Below, piece by piece: positions 42,229 to 50,901 of a stretch of 64,000 bases of DNA. Position 1 is the first letter of the stretch. Each line of letters starts with the position of its first letter. Below the pieces are notes generated by a model that saw nothing but the letters and a program-made list of their open reading frames with translations, did no database searches and had not been told where the DNA came from. Source of the stretch: Streptomyces echinatus (lineage in GTDB: Bacteria > Actinomycetota > Actinomycetes > Streptomycetales > Streptomycetaceae); contig NZ_JACHJK010000008.1 in the NCBI RefSeq assembly GCF_014203595.1, forward strand, positions 186,001 through 250,000, in the 5' to 3' direction. The translations under genes and the position numbers were made by a program.

Positions 42229-43545
42229 CTACTGTCCGAGCATTCCGGTCCACAGCTCGGGGAAGTCCGGCAGGGTCTTCGCCGTCGTCGCCACGTTCTC
42301 GATCTGCACGCCCTCGACCGCCAGGCCGATGATCGCACCGGCGGTCGCCATGCGGTGGTCCTCGTAGGTGTGGAAGGTCCCGCCGTGCAGCGGGCGCGGA
42401 CGGATGTGGAGGCCGTCGGCCGTCTCCGTGACGTCACCGCCCAGCTCGTTGATCTCCTTGGTGAGCGCGGCCAGCCGGTCCGTCTCGTGCAGCCGCAGAT
42501 GCGCCACGCCCCGCAGGGTGGACGGCGAGTCGGCGAGCGCGGCCACGGCCGCGACGCCCGGGGTCAGCTCGCCCACGTCGCCCAGGTCCACATCGATGCC
42601 GTGGATCGCACCCGAACCGGTGAACCGCAGCCCGTACTCGGTGAGCTCGCAGGAACCGCCCATCTCGGTGAAGATCTCCCGCAGCCGGTCACCCGGCTGG
42701 GTGGTGCGGGACGGCCAGTCCGGGATCAGCACCTTGCCGCCGGTGATCAGGGCCGCCGCCAGGAACGGCTGTGCGTTGGACAGGTCCGGCTCGATCGTCA
42801 GGTCCCGGCCGAGCAGCGCGCCCGGCGTCACCCGCCACACGTTCGGCTCGCCGCCCGACTCGGGGGTGTCCACCTGGGCGCCGACCGCACGCAGCATGTC
42901 CACCGTCATCCGGATGTGCGGCAGCGAGGGCAGGCTCGCCCCGGTGTGCCGGACCTCCACGCCCTGGTTGAAGCGCGGGCCGGACAGCAGCAGTGCCGAG
43001 ACGAACTGGGACGACGAGGAGGCGTCGACCGAGACCGGACCGCCGTCCAGCGCCCCGCCGCCCTGCACGGTCAGCGGCAGCGCGCCCCGGCCGTCGTCGT
43101 CGATCCGGGCACCGAGCACCCGCAGCGCGTCGATCACGCCGTCGAGGGGACGCTCGTACGACCGCGGGTCCCCGTCGAACCGGATGGGACCGTCGGCCAG
43201 CGCGGCCACCGGCGGCAGGAACCGCATCACGGTGCCCGCGTTGCCGACGTCGACCGTGGCCGGGCCGCGCAGGCCCGTGGGCAGCACCCGCCAGGCCTCG
43301 CCGGTGCCGTCGGGGCCGACGCCCTCCTCGATCTCCACGCCCATGGCCCTGAGGGCGCCGGCCATCAGCAGGGTGTCCCGGGACCGCAGCGGGCGGCGCA
43401 GCCAGCCCGGCTCGGAGGCGAGGGCGGCGAGGACCAGGGCACGGTTGGTGACCGACTTGGACCCCGGCACGTGGACCGTCGCGTCGACGGCCCCGCTCGC
43501 GTGCGGGGCGGGCCAGAGTGCGGTGGAGGAGCTGTTCGGGGCCAT
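42229..43545 (-). CDS. aroA: 5-enolpyruvylshikimate-3-phosphate synthase AroA
   Basis: A 438-residue EPSP synthase, sixth step of the shikimate pathway. Conserved features include PGSKSVTNRALVLAALA near the N-terminus, the GNAGTVMRFL loop and LRLHETDRLAAL with the D-R pair. The enzyme is cytosolic and monomeric. ATG 43545 starts close to a short ttataaagt AT stretch and has an aggaggg-like site only partly in place. It is followed 10 bases later by rsgA. Confidence 0.93.
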   Translation of the reverse strand: MAPNSSSTALWPAPHASGAVDATVHVPGSKSVTNRALVLAALASEPGWLRRPLRSRDTLLMAGALRAMGVEIEEGVGPDGTGEAWRVLPTGLRGPATVDVGNAGTVMRFLPPVAALADGPIRFDGDPRSYERPLDGVIDALRVLGARIDDDGRGALPLTVQGGGALDGGPVSVDASSSSQFVSALLLSGPRFNQGVEVRHTGASLPSLPHIRMTVDMLRAVGAQVDTPESGGEPNVWRVTPGALLGRDLTIEPDLSNAQPFLAAALITGGKVLIPDWPSRTTQPGDRLREIFTEMGGSCELTEYGLRFTGSGAIHGIDVDLGDVGELTPGVAAVAALADSPSTLRGVAHLRLHETDRLAALTKEINELGGDVTETADGLHIRPRPLHGGTFHTYEDHRMATAGAIIGLAVEGVQIENVATTAKTLPDFPELWTGMLGQ

Positions 43546-43573
43546 GGGGCCACTTTATAAGGAGGGCCCGGGG

Positions 43574-44296
43574 TCAACCTTCCAGCAGCCAGCGGCCCCC
43601 GCCGATCAGCGAGCACAGGGACACCGCGTGGAACAGGAACAGCCACAGGCCCGCCGGTACGTGCGTCAGCCGCGACAGCTGGTCCGCGTCCGAGTCCCCG
43701 GCCCCTCCCCGGGACCGCTTGGCCTGCAGTTCGAACGGCGGCCGGACCCCGCCGAGCAGCAGGAACCACACCACCGCGTACGCGAACGCCGCCTGCACCT
43801 GCGGTCCCGTCAGCCAGGACACCAGCAGGAACGCCCCGCCCGCGAGGACCACGGTCAGTACGCCGTACGCGTTGCGGATCATCACCAGCATCACCACCAG
43901 CAGGGCGGTGGCCACCCACAGCAGCAGAGTGATGCGGCCGGCGGCCAGCAGCGCGGCCCCGCCGAGACCCAGCAGCGAGGGAGCCGTGTACCCCGCCGCG
44001 GCCGTGAGGATCATCCCCAGGCCGTACGGCTTGCCCCGGCTGACCGTGAGCCCGCTGGTGTCGGAGTGCAGCCGGATGCCGGTGAGCTGCCGGCCGGTGA
44101 GCAGGGCGGTCAGGCCGTGGCCGCCCTCGTGGGCGATGGTGATCGCGTTGCGGGATATCCGCCACAGCGGATGGGGCACGACCACGGCGAGCGCCGCGGC
44201 CGCGGTGGCCAGCACCACCCACAGGTCGGGATCGGGCTGGGAGCCGGTGAGCCGGTCCCAGAGGTCGGGCAGCGCGGTGGCGGCGAGGCTGTCCAT
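43574..44296 (-). CDS. M50-family membrane metalloprotease-like protein
   Basis: A 240-residue polytopic protein with about six hydrophobic helices. The zinc motif AHEGGHGLTALL (~55-66) is HExxH with a neighbouring His, as in site-2 protease (M50B-type) proteins. A second zinc ligand Asp was not located. Site-2 proteases cut transmembrane substrates such as anti-sigma factors. ATG 44296 follows ggagcc at 13 bases. It is 28 bases upstream of aroA on the same strand. Confidence 0.8.
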   Translation of the reverse strand: MDSLAATALPDLWDRLTGSQPDPDLWVVLATAAAALAVVVPHPLWRISRNAITIAHEGGHGLTALLTGRQLTGIRLHSDTSGLTVSRGKPYGLGMILTAAAGYTAPSLLGLGGAALLAAGRITLLLWVATALLVVMLVMIRNAYGVLTVVLAGGAFLLVSWLTGPQVQAAFAYAVVWFLLLGGVRPPFELQAKRSRGGAGDSDADQLSRLTHVPAGLWLFLFHAVSLCSLIGGGRWLLEG

Positions 44297-44346
44297 ATCT
44301 CGCGGTGGCTCCCTGCAGTAGTACGGAGTCTGGCAGTGTGGCACGT

Positions 44347-45162
44347 ATGTGCGGACGGTATGCATCGAGTCGTGGGCCCGAGGATCTCGCGGGTATCTTC
44401 GAGATCGAGAAGTGGGAGCCCGAAGAGACCCTGGAGCCGGACTACAACGTGGCTCCGACCAAGGAGGTCTACGCCGTCCTGGACCGCCCCCTGAAAGACG
44501 CGGACTCCCCGCGTCCGGTTCGCCAGCTGCGGAAGCTGAAGTGGGGCCTGGTCCCGTCCTGGGCCAAGACGCCCGAGGGCGGCGCCCGCATGATCAACGC
44601 GCGCGCCGAGACCGTGCACGAGAAGCCCTCCTACCGACGGGCCTTCGCCGCCCGCCGCTGCATCGTGCCGGCCGACGGCTACTACGAGTGGGTCACCGGC
44701 GAGCAGGAGCGCGATCTGGAGGTCGAGGGCAAGAAGAAGCGGCCGCGCAAGCAGCCGTACTTCGTGCTGCCCGCCGACGGCTCGGTGTTCGCGATGGCCG
44801 GCCTGTACGAGTTCTGGCGCGACCGGACCCTGCCCGACGACCACCCCCGGGCCTGGTGGGTCACCTGCTCGGTGATCACCACCGAGGCGGAGCGGACCCC
44901 GCTGGCGGTGGCCCCGGCCGAGGGCCCGCACACCCTCGCCGACATCCACCCCCGGATGCCGCTGATGCTCACCCCGGACCGCTGGGACGCCTGGCTCGAC
45001 CCGTCCCGCACCGACCCCGACGGCCTGCGCGACCTGCTCACGCCGCCGCCCGCCGGCCTGATGCGCGCCTATCCGGTCCCCACCGCCGTCAGCAACGTCC
45101 GCAACAACGGCCCCGAGCTGCTGAAGGAGCTGGAGGCACCGGAAGAGGGCACACTCTTCTGA
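44347..45162 (+). CDS. SRAP-domain protein (YedK/HMCES-like)
   Basis: A 271-residue SRAP (SOS response-associated peptidase) protein. The catalytic Cys is residue 2 (MCGRYAS), exposed once Met is removed. Other conserved parts are INARAETV, ADGYYEWV, MAGLYEFW, and the His in IHPRMPLML. The protein makes a covalent thiazolidine link to abasic sites in single-stranded DNA. The 44-base gap to the M50 gene is a divergent promoter region; the next hydrolase starts 1 base later. The M. tuberculosis homologue Rv3226c is likewise near aroA. Confidence 0.92.
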   Translation: MCGRYASSRGPEDLAGIFEIEKWEPEETLEPDYNVAPTKEVYAVLDRPLKDADSPRPVRQLRKLKWGLVPSWAKTPEGGARMINARAETVHEKPSYRRAFAARRCIVPADGYYEWVTGEQERDLEVEGKKKRPRKQPYFVLPADGSVFAMAGLYEFWRDRTLPDDHPRAWWVTCSVITTEAERTPLAVAPAEGPHTLADIHPRMPLMLTPDRWDAWLDPSRTDPDGLRDLLTPPPAGLMRAYPVPTAVSNVRNNGPELLKELEAPEEGTLF

Positions 45163-45163
45163 C

Positions 45164-45793
45164 GTGACTACCGAGACCGTTGCCACGGATGCGGGAGATG
45201 CCCGGATCACCTGGCACGAGGCGAAGCGTGCGCGGCTGGTGCTGGCCGTCGGCCATGGGGCGGGCGGCGGCATCGAGGCGCGCGACCTCCAGGCACTCGC
45301 CGGGACGCTCCCGGGGCACGGCGTCACCGTCGCCCTCGTCGAGCAGCCCTGGCGGGTCGCCGGGAAGAAGGTCGCGCCCGCCCCGAAGACGCTGGACACC
45401 GGGTGGCGCGGCGTGTGGCCCGCCCTCGCGAAGCCGGGACTGCCGGTGATCTCCGGCGGCCGGAGCGCCGGGGCGCGCGTCGCCTGCCGTACGGCGGCCG
45501 AGCTGGGCGCCCACGCCGTGCTCGCCCTCAGCTTCCCGCTGCACCCGCCGGGCAGGCCGGAGAAGTCCCGCGCGCAGGAGCTGCTGGGCGCCGGCGTGCC
45601 CACGCTGGTCGTCCAGGGCGGGAACGACCCCTTCGGCAGGCCGGAGGAGTTCCCCGACGGCTCCTACGAGCTGATCGAGGTGCCGTACGGCGATCACGGG
45701 TTCGCCGTGCCCAAGCGTGCCGGGACCACCCAGGAGCGCGCGCTGGAGATCATCACCGACGGGGTCGCGGGGTGGGTCGCGGCGCTCGGGTGA
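45164..45793 (+). CDS. Small alpha/beta hydrolase (KANL3/Tex30-like)
   Basis: A 209-residue alpha/beta hydrolase. The nucleophile elbow is GGRSAGARVA (Ser ~100), the acid likely lies in VQGGNDPFG and the catalytic His in YGDHGF. GHGAGGG near residue 33 is the oxyanion loop. Its substrate is unknown. It starts one base after the SRAP stop, so it is probably translated from the same mRNA. The SigR p2 promoter begins 7 bases after its stop codon. Confidence 0.85.
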   Translation: MTTETVATDAGDARITWHEAKRARLVLAVGHGAGGGIEARDLQALAGTLPGHGVTVALVEQPWRVAGKKVAPAPKTLDTGWRGVWPALAKPGLPVISGGRSAGARVACRTAAELGAHAVLALSFPLHPPGRPEKSRAQELLGAGVPTLVVQGGNDPFGRPEEFPDGSYELIEVPYGDHGFAVPKRAGTTQERALEIITDGVAGWVAALG

Positions 45794-45799
45794 CGGCCG

Positions 45800-45825
45800 G
45801 GAATGTTGCGCGGCCGCCCGCTGTT
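45800..45825 (+). promoter_or_regulatory. SigR-dependent promoter of sigR (p2)
   Basis: GGAAT (45800-45804), 18 bases, GTT (45823-45825): the established SigR promoter consensus GGAAT-N18/19-GTT. A transcript from here includes the ATG at 45886 and so makes the longer, unstable SigR isoform, forming a positive feedback loop under thiol stress. Confidence 0.88.
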
Positions 45826-46050
45826 GAGGCCCACAGAAGTGCTGAGGACCTCGGCACCGACGTCGTGGGAGAGGAAGTCCGCCGCATGGGTTCGACCATC
45901 TGCCCGAGCCGCAGCAGCCGCACCGACCTGGACTGGACGGTGCTGCACGCGGCCAGGACCGCTCCTATTCGAGCGGCGGCGGGTACGGGTCGTGTTCTAT
46001 CCTCCGAATCGAGTGGGATCGGTTCTGGTCCTGCCCGGGATCTTGAGGAG

Positions 46051-46746
46051 GTGGGTCCGGTCACCGGTACCGACGCAGGGACCGACAACGGCCAGGCGGA
46101 GCAGCCCGAGGGCCAGGGCGTCAGCGCGGAAACGTCCGGTGAGACGACCGCGGAGCGCAGCCGGCGCTTCGAGCGGGACGCGCTCGAATTCCTCGACCAG
46201 ATGTACTCGGCCGCGCTGCGCATGACCCGCAACCCGGCCGACGCCGAGGACCTGGTGCAGGAGACGTACGCCAAGGCGTACGCGTCCTTCCACCAGTTCC
46301 GCGAGGGCACCAACCTCAAGGCGTGGCTGTACCGGATCCTCACCAACACCTTCATCAACTCGTACCGCAAGAAGCAGCGCGAGCCCCAGCGCAGCGCGGC
46401 CGAGGAGATCGAGGACTGGCAGCTCGCCCGCGCCGAGTCGCACATGTCGACGGGACTGCGTTCCGCCGAGTCGCAGGCGCTGGACCACCTGCCGGACTCG
46501 GACGTGAAGGAAGCGCTGCAGGCGATCCCCGAGGAGTTCCGCATCGCCGTCTATCTCGCGGACGTCGAGGGCTTTGCGTACAAGGAGATCGCGGACATCA
46601 TGGGGACACCCATCGGTACGGTGATGTCCCGGCTGCACCGGGGCCGCCGGCAACTGCGCGGCATGCTGGAGGACTACGCCCGTGAGCGCGGGCTGGTCCC
46701 GGCGGGCGCCGGGGAGTCGAACGAAGCGAAAGGCTCGGGCTCATGA
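46051..46746 (+). CDS. sigR: ECF sigma factor SigR (disulfide stress)
   Basis: A 231-residue ECF sigma factor. Region 2 has LRMTRNPADAEDLVQETYAK and AWLYRILTNTFIN; region 4 has GFAYKEIADIMGTPIGTVMS. GTG 46051, directly preceded by gaggag, starts the short form. The frame continues back to ATG 45886, giving an N-terminal extension of exactly 55 residues, the same length as the known extension of the unstable SigR' isoform made under stress. The anti-sigma gene overlaps at ATGA. SigR drives thioredoxin, mycothiol and ribosome-modifying genes. Confidence 0.95.
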   Translation: MGPVTGTDAGTDNGQAEQPEGQGVSAETSGETTAERSRRFERDALEFLDQMYSAALRMTRNPADAEDLVQETYAKAYASFHQFREGTNLKAWLYRILTNTFINSYRKKQREPQRSAAEEIEDWQLARAESHMSTGLRSAESQALDHLPDSDVKEALQAIPEEFRIAVYLADVEGFAYKEIADIMGTPIGTVMSRLHRGRRQLRGMLEDYARERGLVPAGAGESNEAKGSGS

Positions 46747-47054
46747 GCTGCGGAGAGCCGCACGAGACGGACTGCGGTGAGGTCCTGGACCATCTGTACG
46801 AGTTCCTCGACAGCGAGATGCCGGACGTCGACCGCGACAAGTTCCAGCACCACTTCGAGGAATGCTCGCCGTGCCTGGAGAAGTACGGCCTGGAGCAGGC
46901 CGTGAAGAAGCTGGTGAAGCGGTGCTGCGGCCATGACGACGTGCCCGCCGACCTGCGCGCCAAGGTCATGGGGCGGATCGATCTGATCCGCTCCGGGCAG
47001 ACCGTGCCGGAACACGACGTGACCAAGGCGCCGACCGCGCCCCAGGAGTCCTGA
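46743..47054 (+). CDS. rsrA: Zinc-binding redox-sensing anti-sigma factor RsrA
   Basis: A 103-residue ZAS anti-sigma factor. Ligands and redox residues lie at Cys11, His37, Cys41 and Cys44 (H-x3-C-x2-C), plus Cys3, Cys61 and Cys62, as in S. coelicolor RsrA. In the reduced, zinc-bound form it binds SigR; oxidation forms a disulfide, ejects zinc and frees the sigma factor. The start overlaps the sigR stop. The C-terminal 25 residues are polar and disordered. Confidence 0.95.
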   Translation: MSCGEPHETDCGEVLDHLYEFLDSEMPDVDRDKFQHHFEECSPCLEKYGLEQAVKKLVKRCCGHDDVPADLRAKVMGRIDLIRSGQTVPEHDVTKAPTAPQES

Positions 47055-47165
47055 CACGCCGGGGCATATCACCCGAACGTGCTAATCCTCAGGTCATAAG
47101 CCCCGCACCCCCCGATAACCGCCCTAGGCTCCGAGCCTGGACAGGCATGGTCGGGGAGGGGCGTG

Positions 47166-48470
47166 ATGGAGGCGGTACCGGCGAGGGCGCGCGGCTATGT
47201 GACCGGTGTCGCCCTGCTCGCCGCGCTCAGCCTGTCCCGGCTGCCGGCCACCCCCACCCCCTGGGCCGCCACGCTCCTGCTCGCCGCGCTCTACGCCACC
47301 TGCGAGCACGTCGTGCACCGCCGCTTCGGCGGCCCCTTCTACCCCGTGCTGCTCGCCGGCGCGTTCCTGCTGCCCCCGGCGGCCGCCGCGCTCGTCCCGG
47401 TGCCCGCCGCCCTGCTGTCCCCGGTCGAGCACCGGCCCGCCCTGCCGCGAAGGGTGTGGCGGGCCGCGCAGCCCGCGCTCGCCGTGTGGGCCGCCGCCCG
47501 GGTGCACGGGGCGCTCGGCGGCCGGGACGCCGTCGTCCGCTCCGACTTCCCCCACGCCCTGCTGCCCGCCGGCGCGGCCGTCCTCGCCTTCTGCCTGGTG
47601 CTCACCGCGCTCGACGGCGGCCTGCGCGCGGCGGCCGGGCCGGTGCCGCTGCGCCGGGCCTGGCGCGGCCTGCTGGCCCGCTCCCTCGCCGCCGTCGCGG
47701 TGCACGGCCTCGCCGGACTGATGATGGCCGTGCTGTGGCGCAGCCCCTACGGCCCCGTGTCCGCGCTGCTCGTGCTGCTGCCGATGTGCGTCTCCTGGTG
47801 GGTGTTCGCCCAGTACCACCGCGAACGCGCGGCCCACCAGGCCACCATCCGCGCCCTCGTCCAGGCCGTCGACATCAAGGACGGCTACACGCGCGGCCAC
47901 AGCGAACGGGTCGGACAGGCATCTGTGCTGATCGCCCGCGAACTCGGCATGGACGACGACCGTGTCGAGGTGCTCCGCTTCGCCGGCATCCTGCACGACG
48001 TCGGCAAGCTGGGCGTGCCCACCCGGCTGCTGCGCAAGGACGGGCCGCTCACTCCCCAGGAGCGGCGGATCATCGAACTGCATCCCGAGTACGGCCACGA
48101 GATGGTCCGCGGGATCTCCTTCCTCGGCGAGGCCCGCGCGGCCATCCTCCACCACCACGAGCGGCTCGACGGCACCGGCTACCCGTACGGGCTGGCCGGC
48201 GCCCAGATCCCCGAGTGCGCCCGGATCGTCGCCGTCGCGGACGCCTTCGACGCCATGACCTCCACCCGCTCCTACAGCAGGGCCCGCCCGGTCGAGGCGG
48301 CCGTCGCCGAGCTGGAGCGCTGCGCCGGGGCCCACTTCGACCCCCGCATGGTCACCGCGCTCGTCCGCGCCCTGGCCCGCTCCGGCTGGCACCCGGCGGT
48401 CACCGCCGACGAACCGGCGTACGGCACCCCGCCCGCGCAGCGGGCCTCCCGCACCGGGGTGCCCCGATGA
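47166..48470 (+). CDS. Membrane HD-GYP domain protein
   Basis: A 434-residue protein. The N-terminal ~220 residues hold about six transmembrane helices. The C-terminal HD-GYP domain shows YTRGHSERVGQ, FAGILHDVGKLGVP (HD), HPEYGHEM, ILHHHERLDGTGYPYGL (GYP intact) and VADAFDAMTSTRSY. Intact HD-GYP domains hydrolyse c-di-GMP or related messengers. ATG 47166 with ggggagg 7 bases before is chosen over GTG 47163. Its stop overlaps the next gene (ATGA). No GGDEF partner is nearby. A 110-base gap separates it from rsrA. Confidence 0.87.
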   Translation: MEAVPARARGYVTGVALLAALSLSRLPATPTPWAATLLLAALYATCEHVVHRRFGGPFYPVLLAGAFLLPPAAAALVPVPAALLSPVEHRPALPRRVWRAAQPALAVWAAARVHGALGGRDAVVRSDFPHALLPAGAAVLAFCLVLTALDGGLRAAAGPVPLRRAWRGLLARSLAAVAVHGLAGLMMAVLWRSPYGPVSALLVLLPMCVSWWVFAQYHRERAAHQATIRALVQAVDIKDGYTRGHSERVGQASVLIARELGMDDDRVEVLRFAGILHDVGKLGVPTRLLRKDGPLTPQERRIIELHPEYGHEMVRGISFLGEARAAILHHHERLDGTGYPYGLAGAQIPECARIVAVADAFDAMTSTRSYSRARPVEAAVAELERCAGAHFDPRMVTALVRALARSGWHPAVTADEPAYGTPPAQRASRTGVPR

Positions 48471-49747
48471 CCGTCCTGAGACTCGTCCACGGCGCCGCCG
48501 CCCTCGTCTCGGCCGCCTCCCTCGCCGTCACCCTGTGGACCGGCCTGGCCGACCGGGGCGACGCGCTCGCCTTCGGCGTGCTCATAGCCGTCGGCGAGCT
48601 GACCCGGTGGAGCGACACCCGGGCACGCCAGGCCGCACCGCTCGGCGCCGCCGGCTCCCTGTCGTACGCACTGCTGGGCGCCGACGCCGGCCGGCCAAGC
48701 CAGCACGACGCCGCCCAGGTCGTCACCGTCGTCCTGGTCGCCGCCCTGATCGGCGCCGTCCCGCACATCTGGGCCGGCCGCACCGCCACCGCCGACCACC
48801 TGGCCCGCCGCGTCCTCACCGTCGGGTTCGCCGCCGTCTGCTTCCAACCCCTGTACAACCGGGGCGTCTTCGACTCCTGGAGCGGCCCCGCCTACGCCCT
48901 GCTGCTGCTCACCCTGCTCGCGCTCACCTCGCTGTGCGGCGCGGTCCTGGCCGCCGCGCTGGCCCACTGCCGCACCGGCTGGCCGTTCGGACCGCTGCTG
49001 CGCGAAGAACTGCGCGGGCTGCTCGGCATCGGCTCCGCCGTCGTCGCGACCGGCGCGGTGATAGCGCTCGCGGTCGCCGTCGTCGGACTGTGGGCGCTGC
49101 CCGTGTTCTGCCTGCCCATGCTGCTCGTCCAGCTGTCCGTGCGCCGGTACGCGGCCGTGCGTGCCACCTACCGGCAGACCATCGCCTCCCTCGCCCGCGC
49201 CACGGAGATCGCCGGCTGCACCCCCGCCGGGCACGCCCGCCGCGTCGCCGCGCTCAGCCTCGCCGTCGGCCGGGACCTCGGCCTGACCGGCCCGGAACTG
49301 ACCGTCCTGGAGTACGCGGCCCTGATGCACGACATCGGACAGCTCAGCCTGGTCGACCCGGTCCCGGCCGGCGCCACCGCCGCCCTGCCGGCCGCGGAGC
49401 AGCGGCGTATCGCCCTGCTCGGCGGCGCCGTCGTCCGGCAGACCGGGGTCGACGCCGCCGTCGCCGTCGTCGTGGAGCGACAGGCCGACCCCTACCCGGA
49501 ACAGCCCCTCGCCGCCCGCATCGTCCGGGCCGTGAACGCCTACGAGGAGAAGACCCGGGAGGCCGGCCCCGAGGGCCCGCTCCGTGCGCTGGAGGAGCTG
49601 CGACTGGGCACCGCCGGGGACTACGCTCCCGAGGTCGTGGAGTCGCTCGCCCGGGTGCTGGCCCAGCCCCAGGGCGCGCGGGAGCGCGTCCCGGTGAGAC
49701 GAACGGGACTGTCTGACCCCGAGCCCGGCTGGGTAACCCATGGGTAA
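48467..49747 (+). CDS. Membrane protein with degenerate HD domain
   Basis: A 426-residue protein with the same layout as its neighbour: eight or so hydrophobic helices in the N-terminal ~230 residues, then a C-terminal HD-like domain. Here HAGHARRVAALSLAV and YAALMHDIGQLSL keep the first His and the HD pair, but the later HHE and GYP motifs are missing (the region reads VVERQADPYPEQPL). It is coupled to the HD-GYP gene by an ATGA overlap. It looks like a sensor or partner with little or no catalysis. Confidence 0.84.
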   Translation: MTVLRLVHGAAALVSAASLAVTLWTGLADRGDALAFGVLIAVGELTRWSDTRARQAAPLGAAGSLSYALLGADAGRPSQHDAAQVVTVVLVAALIGAVPHIWAGRTATADHLARRVLTVGFAAVCFQPLYNRGVFDSWSGPAYALLLLTLLALTSLCGAVLAAALAHCRTGWPFGPLLREELRGLLGIGSAVVATGAVIALAVAVVGLWALPVFCLPMLLVQLSVRRYAAVRATYRQTIASLARATEIAGCTPAGHARRVAALSLAVGRDLGLTGPELTVLEYAALMHDIGQLSLVDPVPAGATAALPAAEQRRIALLGGAVVRQTGVDAAVAVVVERQADPYPEQPLAARIVRAVNAYEEKTREAGPEGPLRALEELRLGTAGDYAPEVVESLARVLAQPQGARERVPVRRTGLSDPEPGWVTHG

Positions 49748-49847
49748 TGAGCGCCTTTCCCGTCGTACGTGGTTGGATGCGAGGGAGAGGGTGTCCGGGG
49801 GCACAAGCCAGCCCACTGTGCGGAACTGGAACTGGCAGGCGGGAATC

Positions 49848-50828
49848 GTGAGGATCTTCGGCAAGGGACGGCACCGGCCCTCCGCCTCCTGGCGGCAGGC
49901 GACCGACCGGGCGTTCACGCTCATCGGGGACGGCCGGTACGAGGACGCCGGCGAGCTGCTGACACGCGCCGCCGACCTGGAGCCCTGGCTGTCGGAGTCC
50001 TGGTTCAACCTCGCCCTGCTGCACAAGTTCCGGCACGACTGGGAGCAGGCCCGCGCGGCCGGACTGCGTGCGGTGGCCCTGCTCGACCGGGAGACCGGGG
50101 CGCCCGACTGGTGGAACGTGGGCATCGCCGCGACCGCCCTGCAGGACTGGCCGCTGGCCCGCCGCGCCTGGCAGGCGTACGGGCTGAAGGTGCCCGGGGG
50201 TGCCGCGGCCGCCGCCGAGCCGCTCGGCATGGAGCTGGGCAGCGCCGCCGTACGGCTCTCCCCGGAGGGCGAGGCCGAGGTCGTCTGGGGCCGCCGGCTG
50301 GACCCGGCCCGGCTGGAGGTGCTCTCCATCCCGCTCCCCTCGTCCGGGCGGCGCTGGGGCGAGGTCGTGCTGCACGACGGCGTCCCGCACGGCGAGCGCA
50401 CCACGTCCGCGGGGCACTCCTACCCGGTCTTCGACGAGATCGAGCTGTGGGCGCCGTCCCCCGTGCCCACCTGGGTGGTCCTGCTGGAGGCGGCCACCGA
50501 GGCGGACCGGGACGCGCTGGAGCAGCTCGCGGCCGACGCCGGGTTCGCCGCGGAGGACTGGTCGTCGTCGGTGCGGCTGCTGTGCCGGATGTGCTCCGAG
50601 TCACGGATGCCGTCCGACGAGGGCGAGGGCGTGCACCTCGACCCGCACGATCACAGCGAGCCGGGGCATCCGGGGCCGCTGGGGCACCGGACGGACGGGC
50701 AGCTGTGGGTGCCGGAGCGGGAGTGCGGGGTGGCCGCGCCGGCCTCGCTGGTGCGGGGGCTGCTGGACGGCTGGGTGGCCGACAGCCCGGACTCCAGGGA
50801 CTGGCGGGATCTGGAAGAGGTTTGCTGA
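49848..50828 (+). CDS. TPR-containing protein
   Basis: A 326-residue soluble protein. The N-terminus starts V-R-I-F-G-K-G-R-H-R-P-S and leads to a TPR pair (ATDRAFTLIGDGRYEDAGEL, ESWFNLALLHKFRHDWEQA). The C-terminal two thirds is unusual, with a CRMCSES pair and a DPHDHSEPGHP stretch that could hold metal, ending WVADSPDSRDWRDLEEVC. GTG 49848 was chosen from conserved start of helices; earlier in-frame starts overlap the HD gene. Function unknown. Confidence 0.75.
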   Translation: MRIFGKGRHRPSASWRQATDRAFTLIGDGRYEDAGELLTRAADLEPWLSESWFNLALLHKFRHDWEQARAAGLRAVALLDRETGAPDWWNVGIAATALQDWPLARRAWQAYGLKVPGGAAAAAEPLGMELGSAAVRLSPEGEAEVVWGRRLDPARLEVLSIPLPSSGRRWGEVVLHDGVPHGERTTSAGHSYPVFDEIELWAPSPVPTWVVLLEAATEADRDALEQLAADAGFAAEDWSSSVRLLCRMCSESRMPSDEGEGVHLDPHDHSEPGHPGPLGHRTDGQLWVPERECGVAAPASLVRGLLDGWVADSPDSRDWRDLEEVC

Positions 50829-50901
50829 GCCGCCGGTGAGCAGCCGCCTTTAGGCTGTACTCGCAGAATTTTCCAGGCTTGCAGGAAGGCGTACGTCGGT
50901 C

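Noticed and set aside
45403..46050. The long open frame upstream of sigR as part of SigR
   Set aside because: Its first part is a shadow of the hydrolase gene; only the last 55 codons before GTG 46051 are plausible as the long isoform.
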